NCBI GenBank assembly: GCA_037131165.1
Contig: JBAXRO010000037.1
Coordinates: 1 to 18,291, forward strand
Source of the DNA: WLNJ01 sp037131165
GTDB taxonomy: Bacteria > Actinomycetota > Thermoleophilia > Solirubrobacterales > Solirubrobacteraceae
Reading direction: 5' to 3'
Length of the DNA: 18,291 bases
The translations under genes were made by a program, and so were the position numbers. Shown here one piece after another: positions 7,718 to 14,645 of the stretch; within the stretch, counting starts at the first letter, position 1; each line of letters starts with the position of its first letter. Under the pieces are notes generated by a model. The model had not been told where the DNA came from and made no database searches. It saw only the letters and a list, made by a program, of their open reading frames with translations.

Positions 7718-7979
7718 TGCTGCCGAGGCGCTCCGAGCTGCGGCGGCCGAACTGATTGCCCGCGCGGAGCAGCTCGAGCAGCGGGCAGCCGAGGCGGCAG
7801 CCGCTGAGCCGGTCCGGCCGCTTGCGCCGGCTGTCGACGAGGAGGAGGTCAACGCCCGGCTCGTCGCTCTCGATCTCTCAAGCCGCGGAGTGGGCCGAGC
7901 CGAGGCCGAGTCGCTGCTGGCAGAGCAGTTCCCCTCGGTCGACCGGGCGGCGCTGCTCGACCGCTTCTTCGGCGCCTGA
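7683..7979 (+). CDS. Small helical hypothetical protein upstream of uvrA
   Basis: The 98-residue product has an Ala/Glu-rich helix (about 8-42) likely to form a coiled coil, then a Pro-rich hinge, then a C-terminal helical segment, ARLVALDLSSRGVGRAEAES to LLDRFFGA (about 58-98). The last part resembles a short helical domain I associate with actinobacterial proteins of unknown function, but the match is from memory. ATG 7683 lies 35 bp inside the preceding gene in the +1 frame and lacks a Shine-Dalgarno, so translational coupling is likely. The frame is open further upstream, but there it is only a shadow of the preceding gene. No enzymatic motif is seen. Confidence 0.65.
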   Translation: MNSNAKTDPAADAAEALRAAAAELIARAEQLEQRAAEAAAAEPVRPLAPAVDEEEVNARLVALDLSSRGVGRAEAESLLAEQFPSVDRAALLDRFFGA

Positions 7980-7983
7980 GCCG

Positions 7984-8014
7984 CCGGCCGGGCCTGCAAA
8001 TCAGATGCGGCCGG
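7984..8014. repeat. Inverted repeat in the uvrA upstream region
   Basis: CCGGCCG (7984-7990) and CGGCCGG (8008-8014) form a perfect 7-bp stem around a 17-base loop, just after the stop of the small helical gene and before the uvrA promoter. There is no U-tract. It could be a weak terminator for the small genes or a regulatory site; both are inferences. Confidence 0.35.
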
Positions 8015-8035
8015 AGGGTCGCCCAGCCGCGCCGA

Positions 8036-8041
8036 TAGGCT
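8036..8041 (+). promoter_or_regulatory. Candidate -10 element of uvrA
   Basis: TAGGCT ends exactly 6 nt before the GTG at 8048, predicting a leaderless uvrA mRNA. No Shine-Dalgarno lies between it and the GTG and no -35 consensus is seen. No LexA-type palindrome is visible nearby. Confidence 0.5.
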
Positions 8042-8047
8042 CACCGC

Positions 8048-11005
8048 GTGGCCCATCAGGACCGAATCGTCGTCAGCGGAGCGCGCGAACACAACCTGCG
8101 CGGCGTCGACGTCGAGATACCGCGGGATTCGCTCGTCGTGATCACCGGTCTCTCCGGTTCCGGCAAGTCGTCGCTGGCCTTCGACACGATCTACGCCGAG
8201 GGCCAGAGGAGGTACGTCGAATCGCTCTCCGCCTACGCGCGCCAGTTCCTCGGCCAGATGGACAAGCCCGACGTCGACTCGATCGAGGGGCTCTCGCCCG
8301 CGATCTCGATCGACCAGAAGACCACCTCTCGCAACCCCCGATCGACGGTCGGCACCGTCACCGAGATCTACGATTACCTCAGGCTGTTGTGGGCGAGGGT
8401 CGGGAAGCCGCACTGTCATGTCTGTGCCAAGCCGATCACCGGGCAATCGGCCGAACAGATCATCGAGCGAGCGCTCGACCTGCCGCAGGGAACGAAGTTC
8501 CTCGTCAACGCACCGGTGGTCCGCGGGCGCAAGGGCGAATTCAAGAACCTTTTCGACGAGCTCAGGGGCGAGGGCTTCGCCCGGGTCAAGGTCGACGGGA
8601 CCGTGCTCAGGCTCGACGAGGACATCGAGTTGGACAAGAAGTTCAAGCACGACGTCTCGGTGGTGGTCGACCGCTTGACGATCCGCGACGACGTTCGCCG
8701 GCGGCTCGCTGAAGCCGTCGAGACCGCGTCGGCACTGGCTGACGGGCTTGTCGAGATCGAGAACGCGGAGACCGGCGAGACGACTCTCTACAGCGAACGG
8801 TTCGCCTGTACCGAACATGGTCCGGGGCTTCCCGAGCTCGAGCCGAGGGTCTTCTCGTTCAACAGCCCGCACGGTGCCTGTGACCGTTGCCACGGCTTGG
8901 GCGCTCAGCTCGAGGTCGATCCCGACCTCGTCGTGCCGAACCCCTCGCTTTCGATCGAGGGGGGCGCGTTGGCCCCGTGGGCTGCGTCTGCCGCCGACTA
9001 TTACCGCCAGCTGACGACTTCGCTGGCCGAGCGCTACGAGGTCCCGCTCGACGTGCCGTGGAGGGACTTGACCGACGAGCAGCAGCAGGTCTTCCTCTAC
9101 GGCACGGACGGGGAGAGGGTCGATGTCGCCTACAAGAACCGCTACGGCCGTCGGCGGCGCTACGCGAGCCGGTTCGAAGGGCTGATACCGCAGCTCAAGC
9201 GCCGTCACTCCGAGACCGAGTCCGACATGGTCAAGGACAAGATCGAGGAGTACATGAGCCTCATCGACTGTCCCGAGTGCGACGGCCAGCGCCTGAGGCC
9301 GGAGGCCTTGGCTGTCACGGTCGGCGGGTCGAGCCTCAGCGGGTTCACCGGTCTTTCGGCGTCGCGCGCGCTCGAGTGGATCCGGGACCTGGAGCTCTCC
9401 GACCACGACCGCAGGGTTGCCCGCCTGCTGCTGAGGGAGATCGAAGAGCGGTTGCGCTTCCTCGACGACGTCGGCGTCGGTTATCTGTCGCTCGCTCGTG
9501 CCGCCGGCACTCTCTCAGGCGGGGAAGCCCAGCGGATCAGACTCGCAACTCAGATCGGCTCCGCCCTCGTGGGGGTGCTTTACGTCCTTGACGAGCCCTC
9601 CATCGGCCTCCACCAGCGCGACAACGAACGGCTGATCGGCACGCTCGAGAGGCTGCGCGACATCGGTAACACCGTTCTGGTCGTCGAGCACGATGAGGGG
9701 ACGATGAGGGCGGCCGACCACCTGATCGACATGGGGCCGGGCGCGGGTGAGCACGGCGGCTACGTTGTCGCCGCGGGCACCGCAGCGGAGGTCACCGACG
9801 TCGAGGACTCGATCACTGGCCAGTACCTCTCGGGCAAGCGGGCGATCCCATTCCCTGCGAAGCGACGCAAGCCGACGGGCAAGCTGACTGTCACGGGTGC
9901 GGTCGAGCACAACCTCAAGGACGTGACGGTCGACTTCCCGCTCGGCGTATTCACCTGTGTCAGTGGAGTGTCGGGATCGGGCAAGAGCACCCTGGTAAAC
10001 GACATCCTGCTGCGGAGTGCCTCGGCCACGCTGCAGCGAGCACGCACCCGGCCCGGTCGCCACGGGGGAGTGAAGGGTCTCGAGCAGCTCGACAAGGTGA
10101 TCGCTGTCGATCAGTCCCCGATCGGGAGGACCCCGCGGTCGAACCCGGCCACCTACATCGGCCTGTTCGACCAGGTCCGCGAGCTGTTCACAAAGACCCC
10201 GGAGGCGAAGGCCCGCGGGTATCGACCCGGGCGCTTCTCGTTCAACGTCAAAGGCGGACGCTGTGAGGTTTGCCGCGGCGACGGCCAGTTGAAGATCGAG
10301 ATGCACTTCCTGCCCGATGTCTACGTCCCCTGCGAGCAGTGCGATGGAAGGCGCTACAACCGGGAGACACTGGAGGTCCGGTTCAAGGGCAAGACGATCA
10401 GCGACGTGCTCGACATGCCGTGCGAGGAGGCGCTGGAATTCTTCTCGGCCATCCCGAAGATCCACCGCAGGGTCAAGGCCCTCTGCGACGTCGGGCTCGA
10501 CTACATGCGGCTCGGTCAGCCGGCCACGACCCTTTCGGGGGGCGAGGCCCAAAGGGTCAAGCTGGCTGCCGAGTTGTGCAAGGTCGCGACCGGCAGGACC
10601 CTTTACGTCCTTGACGAGCCCACCACCGGCCTGCACTTCGCCGACATCGAACGCCTGCTGGAGGTGCTCCAGAGGCTTGTCGACTCGGGCAACAGTGTCG
10701 TCGTGATCGAACACAACCTCGACGTGATCCGAGCAGCGGATCGGATCATCGACCTCGGTCCCGAGGGTGGCGAGGGTGGAGGTCGGGTAATCGCATCCGG
10801 GACACCTGAACAGGTCGCCGAGGTCAACGAATCCCACACGGGGCACTTCCTTCGGGACGCCCTCGCAGCTCCCGGGAGGGTGGGGACCCCGGCGCCGCGC
10901 CGGACCACCCGCTCCAAGCCGGCCGGGAAGGCCAAACCGAAGAAGGTCAAGGCCGCGACCAAGCCGAGGGCCGCAGCGAAGCGCACCCCCAAGGCTGCTG
11001 CCTGA
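8048..11005 (+). CDS. uvrA: Excinuclease ABC subunit A
   Basis: UvrA is the DNA damage-sensing ABC ATPase that loads UvrB. The 985-residue protein has two ABC modules: Walker A GLSGSGKS (34-41) and GVSGSGKS (640-647), signatures LSGGE (489-493 and 829-833), and Walker B/D-loops DEPSIGLHQRD and DEPTTGLHFAD. The second zinc site is C739-x2-C742 with C762-x2-C765. The first is C254-x2-H257 with C278-x2-C281, a Cys-to-His variant of the E. coli site. Residues about 941-985 form a Lys/Ala/Pro-rich, histone-tail-like extension not needed for the catalytic core. GTG 8048 is chosen because it gives the canonical N-terminus (x-V-x-GAREHNLR) and follows a -10-like TAGGCT at leaderless spacing. The acyltransferase gene starts 5 bp after its stop. 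Confidence 0.98.
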   Translation: MAHQDRIVVSGAREHNLRGVDVEIPRDSLVVITGLSGSGKSSLAFDTIYAEGQRRYVESLSAYARQFLGQMDKPDVDSIEGLSPAISIDQKTTSRNPRSTVGTVTEIYDYLRLLWARVGKPHCHVCAKPITGQSAEQIIERALDLPQGTKFLVNAPVVRGRKGEFKNLFDELRGEGFARVKVDGTVLRLDEDIELDKKFKHDVSVVVDRLTIRDDVRRRLAEAVETASALADGLVEIENAETGETTLYSERFACTEHGPGLPELEPRVFSFNSPHGACDRCHGLGAQLEVDPDLVVPNPSLSIEGGALAPWAASAADYYRQLTTSLAERYEVPLDVPWRDLTDEQQQVFLYGTDGERVDVAYKNRYGRRRRYASRFEGLIPQLKRRHSETESDMVKDKIEEYMSLIDCPECDGQRLRPEALAVTVGGSSLSGFTGLSASRALEWIRDLELSDHDRRVARLLLREIEERLRFLDDVGVGYLSLARAAGTLSGGEAQRIRLATQIGSALVGVLYVLDEPSIGLHQRDNERLIGTLERLRDIGNTVLVVEHDEGTMRAADHLIDMGPGAGEHGGYVVAAGTAAEVTDVEDSITGQYLSGKRAIPFPAKRRKPTGKLTVTGAVEHNLKDVTVDFPLGVFTCVSGVSGSGKSTLVNDILLRSASATLQRARTRPGRHGGVKGLEQLDKVIAVDQSPIGRTPRSNPATYIGLFDQVRELFTKTPEAKARGYRPGRFSFNVKGGRCEVCRGDGQLKIEMHFLPDVYVPCEQCDGRRYNRETLEVRFKGKTISDVLDMPCEEALEFFSAIPKIHRRVKALCDVGLDYMRLGQPATTLSGGEAQRVKLAAELCKVATGRTLYVLDEPTTGLHFADIERLLEVLQRLVDSGNSVVVIEHNLDVIRAADRIIDLGPEGGEGGGRVIASGTPEQVAEVNESHTGHFLRDALAAPGRVGTPAPRRTTRSKPAGKAKPKKVKAATKPRAAAKRTPKAAA

Positions 11006-11010
11006 GGCCG

Positions 11011-11604
11011 ATGTCGGGAGGCGGCGCGGGAGCTGACTGGACGGCCTGGCGGGCCAAGTGGCGCTGGTACCACCGGGACCTGTTGCCTTGGAGGAGACTC
11101 GAGTTGCATCGCAGGCTTGCCGCGGCAGGAGCATTTGCTCGGATGCCGCTCCACGGGGAGCCTCTCGAGATGCTCCGCGAGGGGCGGCTGGAGCTGGGCA
11201 GGGACACGGTCTTCGAGCCGCTGGTCTGGCTTACAGGCGGTGATCACGGCCGCATCCGCCTCGGCGAGGGGGTGCTGCTCAACATCGGGGTGATGGTTGC
11301 GGCGCTCGAGCTGGTCGAGATCGGCGAGCACACGATGATCGCCAACGGCTCGGTGATCACCGATTCGAACCATCGGTTCGACGATCCAACCCTGCCGGTC
11401 ACCCACCAGGGCTTCACGACCAAGGGGCCGACGAGGATCGGCTCGAACTGCTGGCTCGGAGCCAACGTGACGGTGACCAGCGGGGTGACGATCGGCGAGC
11501 GATGCGTGGTCGGGGCCAACAGCGTGGTCGTCTCCGACGTGCCCGACTTCTCGATCGTTGCTGGAGCACCCGCGAAGTTGATCCGCGAGATACCCCGGAG
11601 CTGA
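11011..11604 (+). CDS. Hexapeptide-repeat (left-handed beta-helix) O-acyltransferase
   Basis: The 197-residue protein has a basic amphipathic N-terminal third and then hexapeptide repeats forming a left-handed beta-helix: IRLGEG, VEIGEHTMIANGSVI, then TRIGSNCWLGANVTVTSGVT and IGERCVVGANSVV, closing with IVAGAPAKLI. The loop DSNHRF holds His121, the usual catalytic base of the NodL/maltose-O-acetyltransferase/CapG group, which acetylates sugars from acetyl-CoA. The acceptor is unknown; a surface polysaccharide or sugar lipid is likely. ATG 11011 sits 5 bp after the uvrA stop, and GAGG overlapping that stop can serve as Shine-Dalgarno, so it is probably read from the uvrA transcript. I see no functional link to DNA repair. 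Confidence 0.88.
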   Translation: MSGGGAGADWTAWRAKWRWYHRDLLPWRRLELHRRLAAAGAFARMPLHGEPLEMLREGRLELGRDTVFEPLVWLTGGDHGRIRLGEGVLLNIGVMVAALELVEIGEHTMIANGSVITDSNHRFDDPTLPVTHQGFTTKGPTRIGSNCWLGANVTVTSGVTIGERCVVGANSVVVSDVPDFSIVAGAPAKLIREIPRS

Positions 11605-11669
11605 ACCACAAGTCGGGCGGCAACGTCTCACGGCCAGGTGATTCTCTCCACGAACGCATCTGACGGGTG

Positions 11670-11675
11670 TACAGT
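11670..11675 (+). promoter_or_regulatory. Candidate -10 element of the small membrane protein gene
   Basis: TACAGT ends exactly 6 nt before the ATG at 11682, the leaderless arrangement seen at uvrA and the epimerase gene. It also argues against the in-frame GTG at 11667, which would lie upstream of the transcription start. Confidence 0.45.
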
Positions 11676-11681
11676 TCGAGC

Positions 11682-12044
11682 ATGCTTGGAGCCGCATCAA
11701 GTCAGGTCTTCGGTCCGGTGCAACAGGTCAACAGCTTGGCTTGGGTAAGCGCTCTCGCGCTGCTGATCGCCGTCTGGGGCGGCGTGCTCGCGGTCCTGAT
11801 CGGCAGGACGAAGGAGAGGACCCGCCGTCAACGGGCGAGCCTTGCCGTCGCGGCCCGTTTCGGAGGCTGTGGGGGTCCCCGCAGCGGCGGCCATCAGCCA
11901 GTCGGGCCCGCGCTGGTTGATCGCCCCGTGATCGTTGGCCGGGTCAGGCCGGCAGTCAGCAGGCGGATCCGCCATCAGGTGGACCGCCACGCGCGGAGCG
12001 GCGACCCGAGGTTCCGCTACGGGATGCCTCGCTCCTTTTCCTGA
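11682..12044 (+). CDS. Small single-pass membrane protein of unknown function
   Basis: The 120-residue product has one strong membrane helix (about residues 20-43, WVSALALLIAVWGGVLAVLI) followed by GRTKERTRRQR, which by the positive-inside rule puts the C-terminus in the cytoplasm. The rest is Arg/Gly-rich with no recognisable domain and could be disordered. The start is chosen from the -10-like TACAGT at leaderless spacing. I do not recognise the family. The N-terminal half looks like genuine protein; the second half is less convincing and could reflect a frameshift or a shadow of high-GC sequence, although I found no better continuation in the other frames. Confidence 0.5.
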   Translation: MLGAASSQVFGPVQQVNSLAWVSALALLIAVWGGVLAVLIGRTKERTRRQRASLAVAARFGGCGGPRSGGHQPVGPALVDRPVIVGRVRPAVSRRIRHQVDRHARSGDPRFRYGMPRSFS

Positions 12045-12082
12045 GTCCGGGCTTTCTTGAGGAATCCGTAAGGAAGCGCTGT

Positions 12083-12088
12083 CATAGT
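12083..12088 (+). promoter_or_regulatory. Weak candidate -10 of the lemA-htpX transcript
   Basis: CATAGT has the key A and T of a -10 hexamer. TTGAGG at 12057-12062 resembles a -35 but is 20 bp away, longer than the ideal 17. If used, the transcript would begin near 12095 with a leader of about 57 nt. Confidence 0.3.
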
Positions 12089-12125
12089 TGACTCGTTGGC
12101 CGCGACCGTACGTCGCAGAGTCAAC
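12087..12125. repeat. Nested inverted repeats ahead of lemA
   Basis: GTTGACTC (12087-12094) and GAGTCAAC (12118-12125) are perfect 8-bp inverted arms 23 bases apart. Between them lies a second perfect inverted repeat, GCGAC-CGTAC-GTCGC (12102-12116). The set lies between the candidate promoter and the lemA Shine-Dalgarno. It could be an operator for a dimeric regulator or a folded 5' leader; which one is unresolved. Confidence 0.55.
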
Positions 12126-12151
12126 CTTCAACAAGAGACAAGGAAGCCATC

Positions 12152-12709
12152 TTGATCGCCCTGATTGCCGTAGCCGCCGTCGTTCTGATCCTGATCGTCT
12201 GGTTCGTCGCGCTCTACAACCGGCTCGTGAGTCTCAGGGTTGCCGCCGACGATGGCGAATCGGAGATCGACGTCCAGCTCAAGCGACGTCACGACCTGAT
12301 CCCGAACCTCGTCGAGAGTGTCAAGGGTTACGCTGCCCACGAGCGCGGAACCTTTGATGAGGTGACAGCTGCCCGAACGGCTGCTGTCGGCGCCAGTGGC
12401 GTTGCCGCCCAAGGGGCTGCCGAGGGTCAGCTGACTCAGGCGCTCGGGAGGCTGTTCGCTGTGGCGGAGGCCTATCCGGACCTGAAGGCGAACCAGAACT
12501 TCCTCCAGCTGCAGGGTGAACTCACTGCCACCGAGGATCGCCTCCAGGCCGCCCGCCGCTTCTACAACACGACGGTCAAGGCCCTCAACACCGCCTGCCA
12601 GACGATCCCGAGCAAGTTCATTGCACCGATCGCGAAGGTCACCGAGCGCGAGTTCTTCGAGCTCGAGGACCAGGCCGAGGCAGCTGTCCCGCAGGTCTCG
12701 TTCAGCTAG
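12152..12709 (+). CDS. lemA: LemA family protein
   Basis: The 185-residue protein starts with a membrane helix (about residues 2-21). A helical bundle with the family motifs follows: YNRLV (22-26), KRRHDLIPNLVESVKGYA (44-61), YPDLKANQNFLQLQGEL (108-124), RRFYN (135-139), and the C-terminal FFELED with a final P-x-V-x-F. LemA proteins are membrane-anchored helical proteins of uncertain role, often paired with the HtpX protease and thought to act in envelope proteostasis. The TTG start at 12152 is chosen because AGGAAG at 12141-12146 is a good Shine-Dalgarno at 5-nt spacing and the product begins right at the membrane helix. It lies 14 bp before htpX and is probably cotranscribed. This is one of the few genes here with an ordinary leader and ribosome-binding site. 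Confidence 0.93.
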   Translation: MIALIAVAAVVLILIVWFVALYNRLVSLRVAADDGESEIDVQLKRRHDLIPNLVESVKGYAAHERGTFDEVTAARTAAVGASGVAAQGAAEGQLTQALGRLFAVAEAYPDLKANQNFLQLQGELTATEDRLQAARRFYNTTVKALNTACQTIPSKFIAPIAKVTEREFFELEDQAEAAVPQVSFS

Positions 12710-12723
12710 CGGGGGTTCGGGCC

Positions 12724-13644
12724 ATGCCCCCGCTCGACGCTCAGATCAAGAGCAACCAGCGCAGGAGTCGCTGGTTGTTCCTCTTGTTCTTCATCGTCTA
12801 CGCCTTCCTCGGGCTCGCTGTCTCCCTGCGCTTCGGCAGTGGGGCTCTTGTCGGGTTCGGCGTGGCGGCAGTCGTGATCGTGGTCTTCACCCTGACGATG
12901 GGCGACGACATGGCGGTCGCGATGGCACATGCGAAGAAGATCGAGAGTCGCGACCAGAACCCCAGGGTTTGGGATGCCGTCGAGGTCATGGCGATCGCCG
13001 CAGGGCAGCCGATGCCGAGGGTCTACGTCTCGCCCGATCCGGCGCCCAACGCCTTTGCTGCCGGCAAGGACCCTGAGCAGGCGATTGTCTGTGTCAACCA
13101 AGGACTGCTGGACCTGCTCGACAAGGCCGAGCTCGAGGGTGTGGTTGCCCATGAGATGGCCCACGTCAAGAACTACGACGTCAAGCTGATGACCTACGCT
13201 GCCGTGCTCGCCGGCGGAATCGCCCTTCTGGCCGAGTGGCTCTCCTACACCCTGTTCTGGGGTGGCGGGCGCGATCGCGATAGCCAGACCGCGGCGATCG
13301 GCGCGATAGTTACGCTGCTCGCCGTGATCCTCGCACCGCTGGCAGCGCTGCTGATCCAGATGTCGATCAGCCGCCGGAGGGAGTTCCTCGCAGACGCGTC
13401 GGCAGCCGAACTGACGAAGTACCCGCAGGGCCTCGCGTCCGCCCTGCGCAAGCTGGGGGCCAGTGAGATCCCGGCCGAGACCGGGTCGAGCGCCACAGCT
13501 CACCTCTGCATCGTCGCGCCGCTTGGAGCGAGGGGGAAGGCGTCGTCACTGTTCAGCACCCATCCCCCTGTCGAGGACCGGATCGCTCGGCTCGACGAGC
13601 TGGCTGCAGGGCAGATGCACAACAGCTCGCCCGCAGTCGCCTGA
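12724..13644 (+). CDS. htpX: Membrane zinc metalloprotease HtpX (peptidase M48)
   Basis: HtpX degrades misfolded membrane proteins, cooperating with FtsH in E. coli. The 306-residue protein has two N-terminal membrane helices (about 17-35 and 41-58), the zinc motif HEMAH (143-147), two further hydrophobic segments (about 155-180 and 188-212), and the third zinc ligand Glu220 in RRREFLADA. STHPP-x-EDRIARL near residues 278-290 is the usual M48B C-terminal motif. All catalytic residues are present, so it should be active. It begins 14 bp after lemA with only a run of G as a possible ribosome-binding site, which suggests coupling to lemA. It converges with panB, leaving 74 bp between stops. Confidence 0.95.
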   Translation: MPPLDAQIKSNQRRSRWLFLLFFIVYAFLGLAVSLRFGSGALVGFGVAAVVIVVFTLTMGDDMAVAMAHAKKIESRDQNPRVWDAVEVMAIAAGQPMPRVYVSPDPAPNAFAAGKDPEQAIVCVNQGLLDLLDKAELEGVVAHEMAHVKNYDVKLMTYAAVLAGGIALLAEWLSYTLFWGGGRDRDSQTAAIGAIVTLLAVILAPLAALLIQMSISRRREFLADASAAELTKYPQGLASALRKLGASEIPAETGSSATAHLCIVAPLGARGKASSLFSTHPPVEDRIARLDELAAGQMHNSSPAVA

Positions 13645-13657
13645 GTGGAGGACGGAA

Positions 13658-13670
13658 CCGGGCGTCCCGG
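13658..13670. terminator. Possible terminator hairpin between htpX and panB
   Basis: CCGGG-CGT-CCCGG is a perfect GC-only 5-bp stem in the 74-bp gap between the convergent htpX and panB stops. There is no U-tract, as is common for terminators in GC-rich actinobacteria. A second possible stem, GGCCGG (13712-13717) with CCGGCC (13729-13734), straddles the panB stop. Confidence 0.35.
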
Positions 13671-13718
13671 AGACCGGCGGGGCCCAGCTCCGGTCGATTG
13701 TCCCGGTGGCGGGCCGGC

Positions 13719-14624
13719 TCAGGCGGAACCGGCCGCCCCAAGATCCTCGCGCATCGCAGCCAACTCCGAAGGGTCGATCGCATACACATGCTCCGGTCCG
13801 GGGTAGGCTCCCGACCGCACATCCCCTGCGTAGGAGGCAACGGCTTCGACTGCCGCCGAGCGCAGGTCCGCGTAGCGACGGACGAATTTCGGGTCTTGCC
13901 CGTCCCTCATGCCGAGCAGGTCGTGGAAGACGAGCACCTGACCACTGGTCGACGGACCCGCTCCGATCCCGATCGTCGGGACGGAAACTCGCTCGCAGAT
14001 CAGCTCCGTAACGGCAGCGGGGACACACTCGACGACGATCGCGAAGCAGCCGGCCTCCTCGAGGCGTCGAGCGTCTTCGAGCACCTTGGCGGCCGCTTCG
14101 GCCGTCTTGCCCTGGGCGCGGTATCCGCCGAGCGCGGTTGCCGTCTGCGGGGTCAGGCCGATGTGGCCCATCACCGGGATGCCTGCTGAGACGATCGCTG
14201 CTGCCCGAGTGGCGCTTGATCCACCGCCTTCGAGCTTGACCGCGTCGCAGCCTGCCTCCTTGATGAAGCGTTGGGCGTTGGCGACCGCGATTTCATCTGA
14301 CGCCTCGTACGACCCGAACGGCATGTCGCCGACGATCAGCGGGATTCTGGCCCCGCGTCTGACGGCGGCCGAGAGCATCACCATCTCGTCGACTGTGATC
14401 GGGACCGTCGAGTCGTGGCCGAGCACGACCATCGCCGCGCTGTCGCCGACGAGGATGATGTCGGCTCCGCCGGCCTGAGCGACCTGAGCGGATGGGTGGT
14501 CGTACGCGGTGACCATCACTATCGGGTCCTCCGTCCGGTGCATCTCAGCGAGCTCGCCGATCGTTATGGGACGCCTGCTGGGAGCTTCGGACTTCTTGGT
14601 GATCTCGATCGGAAGCGTTGACAT
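13719..14624 (-). CDS. panB: 3-methyl-2-oxobutanoate hydroxymethyltransferase
   Basis: PanB makes ketopantoate from alpha-ketoisovalerate and methylenetetrahydrofolate, the first committed step of pantothenate (hence CoA) synthesis. The 301-residue TIM-barrel protein retains the metal ligands Asp61 (VGDSAAM), Asp100 (GDMPFGSY) and Glu132 (KLEGG), the catalytic Glu199 (VVECVP) and the GIGAG loop (219-223). The N-terminal extension of about 16 residues before the conserved core is slightly longer than in E. coli. ATG at 14624 has a strong Shine-Dalgarno, AAGGAG on the minus strand (14636-14631), with 6-nt spacing. It lies 21 bp after panC and is the last gene of the DUF2520-panC-panB operon. 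Confidence 0.97.
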   Translation of the reverse strand: MSTLPIEITKKSEAPSRRPITIGELAEMHRTEDPIVMVTAYDHPSAQVAQAGGADIILVGDSAAMVVLGHDSTVPITVDEMVMLSAAVRRGARIPLIVGDMPFGSYEASDEIAVANAQRFIKEAGCDAVKLEGGGSSATRAAAIVSAGIPVMGHIGLTPQTATALGGYRAQGKTAEAAAKVLEDARRLEEAGCFAIVVECVPAAVTELICERVSVPTIGIGAGPSTSGQVLVFHDLLGMRDGQDPKFVRRYADLRSAAVEAVASYAGDVRSGAYPGPEHVYAIDPSELAAMREDLGAAGSA

Positions 14625-14645
14625 GGCCTTCTCCTTGCTTTGGCC

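Noticed and set aside
7163..9406. A 747-codon open frame on the minus strand opposite uvrB, the small genes and uvrA
   Set aside because: It lies antisense to secure uvrB and uvrA, is rich in Arg/Asp/Leu/Val as expected for a GC-rich shadow frame, and shows no domain motif.
9515..11134. A 539-codon minus-strand open frame opposite the 3' half of uvrA
   Set aside because: Antisense shadow of a well-supported gene in GC-rich DNA, with no motif.
11651..11678. CGAAC ... GTTCG pair upstream of the small membrane gene
   Set aside because: The arms are 18 bp apart, far from the 4-bp spacing of an actinobacterial LexA site.
12061..12097. ECF/SigR-type promoter (GGAA...GTT) ahead of lemA
   Set aside because: GGAAG at 12072-12076 is 18 bp from a GTT at 12095-12097, but the -35 deviates from GGAAT and such short motifs arise easily by chance here. 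It is not strong enough to list.
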